From: Coturnix japonica
Lineage: Eukaryota; Chordata; Aves; Galliformes; Phasianidae
Direction of reading: 5' to 3'
NCBI RefSeq assembly: GCF_001577835.2
Contig: NC_029519.1
Span: 34,920,775 to 34,984,774 of the forward strand
Length of the DNA: 64,000 nt
The translations under genes were made by a program, and so were the position numbers. The notes under the pieces are model-generated. The model was not told the DNA's origin, did no database searches, and saw only the letters and a list, made by a program, of their open reading frames with translations. Within the stretch, counting starts at the first letter, position 1; each line of letters begins with the position of its first letter. This document shows, one piece after another, positions 60,623 through 64,000 of this stretch.

Positions 60623-61800
60623 GGCGGTAACCTTGAGGAATTATATAAGTGCCGCGAAGACGCTCCGGAAAGGTAACGAGCGCCCGTAGCCGTGTGATTT
60701 ATTTCGTGTCTCATTTGTTGTTCTGCTCGTGCTGTTTTTTTACACCGGTACCGCCGTGGCGGTGCGCGCGTCCTGCGGGCAGAGCCCGGCCCTGGAGCGG
60801 GGCGGCTCAGAGCGGCACGGGGCGGCTCGGAGGCCGCGGTGCTGCCGGTGCTTGGGCGCGTCTGGCCGTGGGGACAAAGGAGCGGGCACGGGAGCACCGA
60901 GCGCGGCCCCGGCGCCGGAGGAGGCCGCGGGCCCGGGCGGGGCGTTGGGCTGCGAGCGGGCCTCGCTCGGATCCCCCCGGCCGCGCGGCGCCCCTTGCCC
61001 CGCACTTGTTGCCGCGGCCGTTGGCGTGGGCGCGGCCCGGCCGGAGCGGGCCGAGGGGCTGCGGGAAGGGCCGCGGCGGGGAGCGCTGCTCGGCCCCTCC
61101 CGGCCGTTACACAAGCGGCGGCCGCGCCTCCCCCGCCCCCCACCCTCCGCCGCGGTGACGCCCAGCGGCGGGCGGTGCGACCCGCGCGGCGGCCTCCGCT
61201 CCGACCGACCGGCCGGCAGCTCCGAGCGTGTTAGCCTCACTGCCGCCTCACTGCCGCCTCGCTGCCGCCGGGCCCGGGCGGAGCGGACGGCCTCGGCCAT
61301 GGTCGCCGAGGATGGTGGTTCGGGCCGAGAGGCCGCGGGGCCCAGGGCCGCTCCCCGGCGCTCGGATGGCCTGTAAATATCCGGCGGAGAAACGCGGCTG
61401 TGGGGAGCGGGCGCTCGTCATTTTAGTACGCGGTGGGAACGAGCTGCGGGCCGGTATCGGCGGCACCTAACGGAGATGGAGCTGGAACGGCGCTCCCCGT
61501 CCGATCCGGCAGCAGCAGCGGCCTTTTGTTTATACGGGGCGCTGTCACGTTGCTCCCGTTCGGCTCTCGTGCCCTGCCGGGAGGGAGGCGGCGAGAGAAG
61601 GGCCCAGAGCCGGACAGCTTCCCGAATAGAAGTCGGGAGCCGGAGTTCTGTTTGCACTGCAGCGCCGAGCTGTGTCTGGGCACACGGCCGGGATCCAGGC
61701 TCTGCAATGAACGACTGCCTCGCCCAGCAGGGCCGGATCCCAGCGGCGTTCAGCTCCTTATATCCCTCTGAGCACCAGACGCAGCAGGGAGTTTCAGGCT

Positions 61801-64000
61801 GAGCTGTTTATACGCTGAGCTCCCATTAATGTGATTCTATCGATTTCATTTTCAGCACCCAGAACGCTGCTCCTATACATCTGTCATTTATACTGTGCTC
61901 AGGTCTTCTGGACAGCGATCTGTTGCACACAGGAGCTCTTGTAAAGCAGAACCAGAGATGAGATACTTCATGTTTAAGATGCTAGTTACTAAATCTAATT
62001 AGATTTGCATGTAGTATCCTTTAGCAGTACCAAATAAAGAGAGTTGAAAGTAGCACCGAAATTTGAATTCACGCTGGTGCGGAAATGGTGACACAATTAT
62101 AAAACTAGCACAAGTGGTCGGGGAGGCAGATGGTTTCTGTCTGAATCACAGCCTTTCCGTGCCACTGACCCCTTCTGAGGCTTCACTGTCCCATAGTGGT
62201 GGTGTCTGTCAGAGGCATTGCTCCATGTGCCCCCAGCATGCTGTGGCTTCTTCTTGCTGACAGAACACAGTGTGGTTAGCACGAGTGTGCAGTGAGTCCT
62301 TTGGCACGGCATTGCTTCACTGAGGCTCTATTCCATGCGTTTGGCTTGTTACAGGCACAGCCAGGTAACCTTGTGGGGTGGATCATGCTGCATAGAAAGG
62401 GGTAACTAGGAGGTTTGAGAAGTAAAATATTGCTGTTAGACAGGGGGTAAGGATCCAAATCTCCGCTGTGTGGAGGCCTGCAGATGTCTGTGGCGTCAGA
62501 AAAGCAGTCTTAATGAGACTTAATGAGAAGATGGGTGCTAAGATTCAAGAGGAACTGGAAATATATTCAGAATAGAAGGAGCCTGCATTAGGAAAACAGA
62601 TTTATCTAGATAGATCCATGTGTGCCTAAAGCTGAAGTGTACACTTATGTATGTGTAATATGCATGTGTAAAAATAAAAGTTTTAAACCAAAACTGAGGA
62701 AAACTTATAGGTGAAGAATGGAGGCATATAGGTGAAGAATGTGAAGTTTGCTATGAGATAGCCTCTGTTTGGAGAGGGCCATCCTTGTGGCATTAACAAT
62801 GCTGTTAATACATCTCCGGGATACAGTACTTGGAGTATCAGAAGCAGTGGAAGCTCAGATACTGTAGTGACAGAGCCTACAGGTGGCCTAAGGATGGGAT
62901 AGCATCTATGTGCACGACGGGTGCTGGTTGTTAAAGGCCGCCTGTGACAGGAAATAGCACAGGACCTCGTGAATTGGTGCTCCTGGCCTAAATAGGAAGA
63001 GCGTAGATGAAGGCTGCGTGGTTCAAGGTGTTGACTGGCTGTCATATGTTAAAGTAGAGCAGAGAAGCGTTGTTTCAGGAGCAGTAAAACCAGGGGCGTC
63101 TGTGGGTAATTCTCCATAGTAGATCTTCATGAAAGAAGAAAACAGTTTCTAAGGGGGAGAGGCACTCAGAAGTGTAAAATACTTGCAGGTGGCATGTAAT
63201 TCTTCAAAGGCAGCATAACAGAGGCTCAAAGCACTTGCATGGCATCTGCCAGCAATACCACAAGAGCTGAAGAAGCCAGAAAGCAAAGTGGAGTGGTTCA
63301 GCAGAGGTAAAAAGACATCTTTCAGCAAGTTAATGTTTTGTGCTCAGTGAGAAGGATGGAAAAGAATGTAATATCTGTGTTAAACATAATAAGGTAGGCC
63401 AAACAGAGTCATGGAGCGAGTTGCTAGAAGCATGAAAACAAACAGTAAATCCTCTTTGAAGTGCATCAAAAGCAGGAAGTCTGCTGATAAATGATCCATG
63501 TGCAGAAGGAGTGCTCGAGGAAGATAAAGTCGCAACACAAGACTGAAACAAGGTCTTTGAGTCGTGTGCATTAGGAAGAGCTTGGAGAGGTTCTTTTGTT
63601 GGAGGCTTTTTACTGTTTTAAGGAGTCAGCGTGTTTGGGGTTTGCCCTCCAATAGGTGTGACTGTCTAAAGGGGTATCAATAAACTGCTGGAAACAGAGG
63701 GTGAGATGGAGGAGGTGATGCTTAAAATGCGAAGTTGCTACTGCATTCCGTGGTGTGTGTCACTTGTTGCTTAGAGCTGGCCTTGGTGTTCCAGGAATAG
63801 AAGGTGACAAATCTCTTGTCAGTTGTTCAAGTTTTCTGTGGAGACGGAAAGCTCTAGGGCAGTTGGTTCTGTGTTTGTTTGTTTGCCAGAAGTTAGTGAA
63901 TGGGATTAGTAAGCGGGAGGTATAAATGTGATATCTTGACGAAGAATAGGCCTGGCTTTTGTTGAGGAGACTTTGTGCGTCACCAGTCTTGTGGGGTTTG
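61801..64000 (+). other. Probable first intron of IRF2 (right edge of window)
   Basis: Sequence drops back to ordinary composition. I see no coding exon and no full repeat. A 16-bp phrase around ATAGGTGAAGAATG occurs twice at about 62708 and 62730. Assignment to an IRF2 intron follows only from the promoter call. Confidence 0.4.

Larger units (their letters stand above)
60130..61800 (+). promoter_or_regulatory. Large CpG island, probable IRF2 promoter and first exon region
   Basis: Very high GC and CpG over more than 1.5 kb. In the middle sits an ordered cluster: ISRE-like array, X-box, then TATATAAG at 60642-60649, predicting a + strand start near 60670-60680. In vertebrates IRF2 is the next gene after CASP3, on the same strand as CASP3, and its first exon is non-coding. 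No IRF2 coding exon (N-terminal MPVERMRMRPW) was found to the window end. The gene assignment is by synteny only. Confidence 0.6.

Noticed and set aside
60595-61376. Several overlapping open frames of 130-215 codons on both strands
   Set aside because: They are Pro/Arg/Ala/Gly-rich frames in all phases of a GC-rich CpG island, with no recognisable domain; expected by composition.

Overview
This is a stretch of vertebrate nuclear DNA, almost certainly from a bird and most likely chicken or a close galliform. The evidence is intron-rich genes with GT-AG splicing, many CR1-type LINE fragments in both orientations, CpG-island promoters, and the conserved vertebrate gene order ACSL1 - CENPU - PRIMPOL - CASP3 - (IRF2), known from human 4q35. 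The species call rests on family knowledge and memory of chicken caspase-3, not on a database search.

Layout. (1) 1-16.4 kb, + strand: the last 16 coding exons of ACSL1, a long-chain acyl-CoA synthetase whose first ~159 codons lie left of the window, followed by a ~1.5 kb 3'UTR. (2) 16.48-26.7 kb, + strand: a compact CpG promoter only ~200 bp beyond the ACSL1 poly(A) signal, then CENPU (inner-kinetochore CENP-U) in 11 coding exons. (3) 26.7-39.8 kb, - strand: PRIMPOL (primase-polymerase for fork restart) in 12 coding exons plus a non-coding leader. CENPU and PRIMPOL converge on one palindromic poly(A) signal. (4) 39.6-40.1 kb: a CpG island from which PRIMPOL (-) and CASP3 (+) diverge. (5) 39.8-51.1 kb, + strand: CASP3 in six coding exons encoding 282 residues; its 3.9 kb first intron carries a solo LTR inserted into an older CR1. 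(6) 51.1-60.1 kb: intergenic DNA with CR1 remnants and no recognised gene. (7) 60.1-61.8 kb: a large CpG island with a TATA box, an RFX-type X-box and an ISRE-like array, the probable IRF2 promoter by gene order; no IRF2 coding exon is inside the window.

The genes do not form one pathway: lipid activation (ACSL1), centromere assembly (CENPU), replication-stress tolerance (PRIMPOL) and apoptosis (CASP3) sit side by side in an old syntenic block. What links them physically is shared regulatory DNA: a tail-to-head gap of a few hundred bases, a shared 3' end and a shared promoter. Exon boundaries were placed by eye from splice sites, reading phase and homology; every junction given keeps the frame. 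I found no new multi-gene system. The most interesting signals are regulatory and structural.
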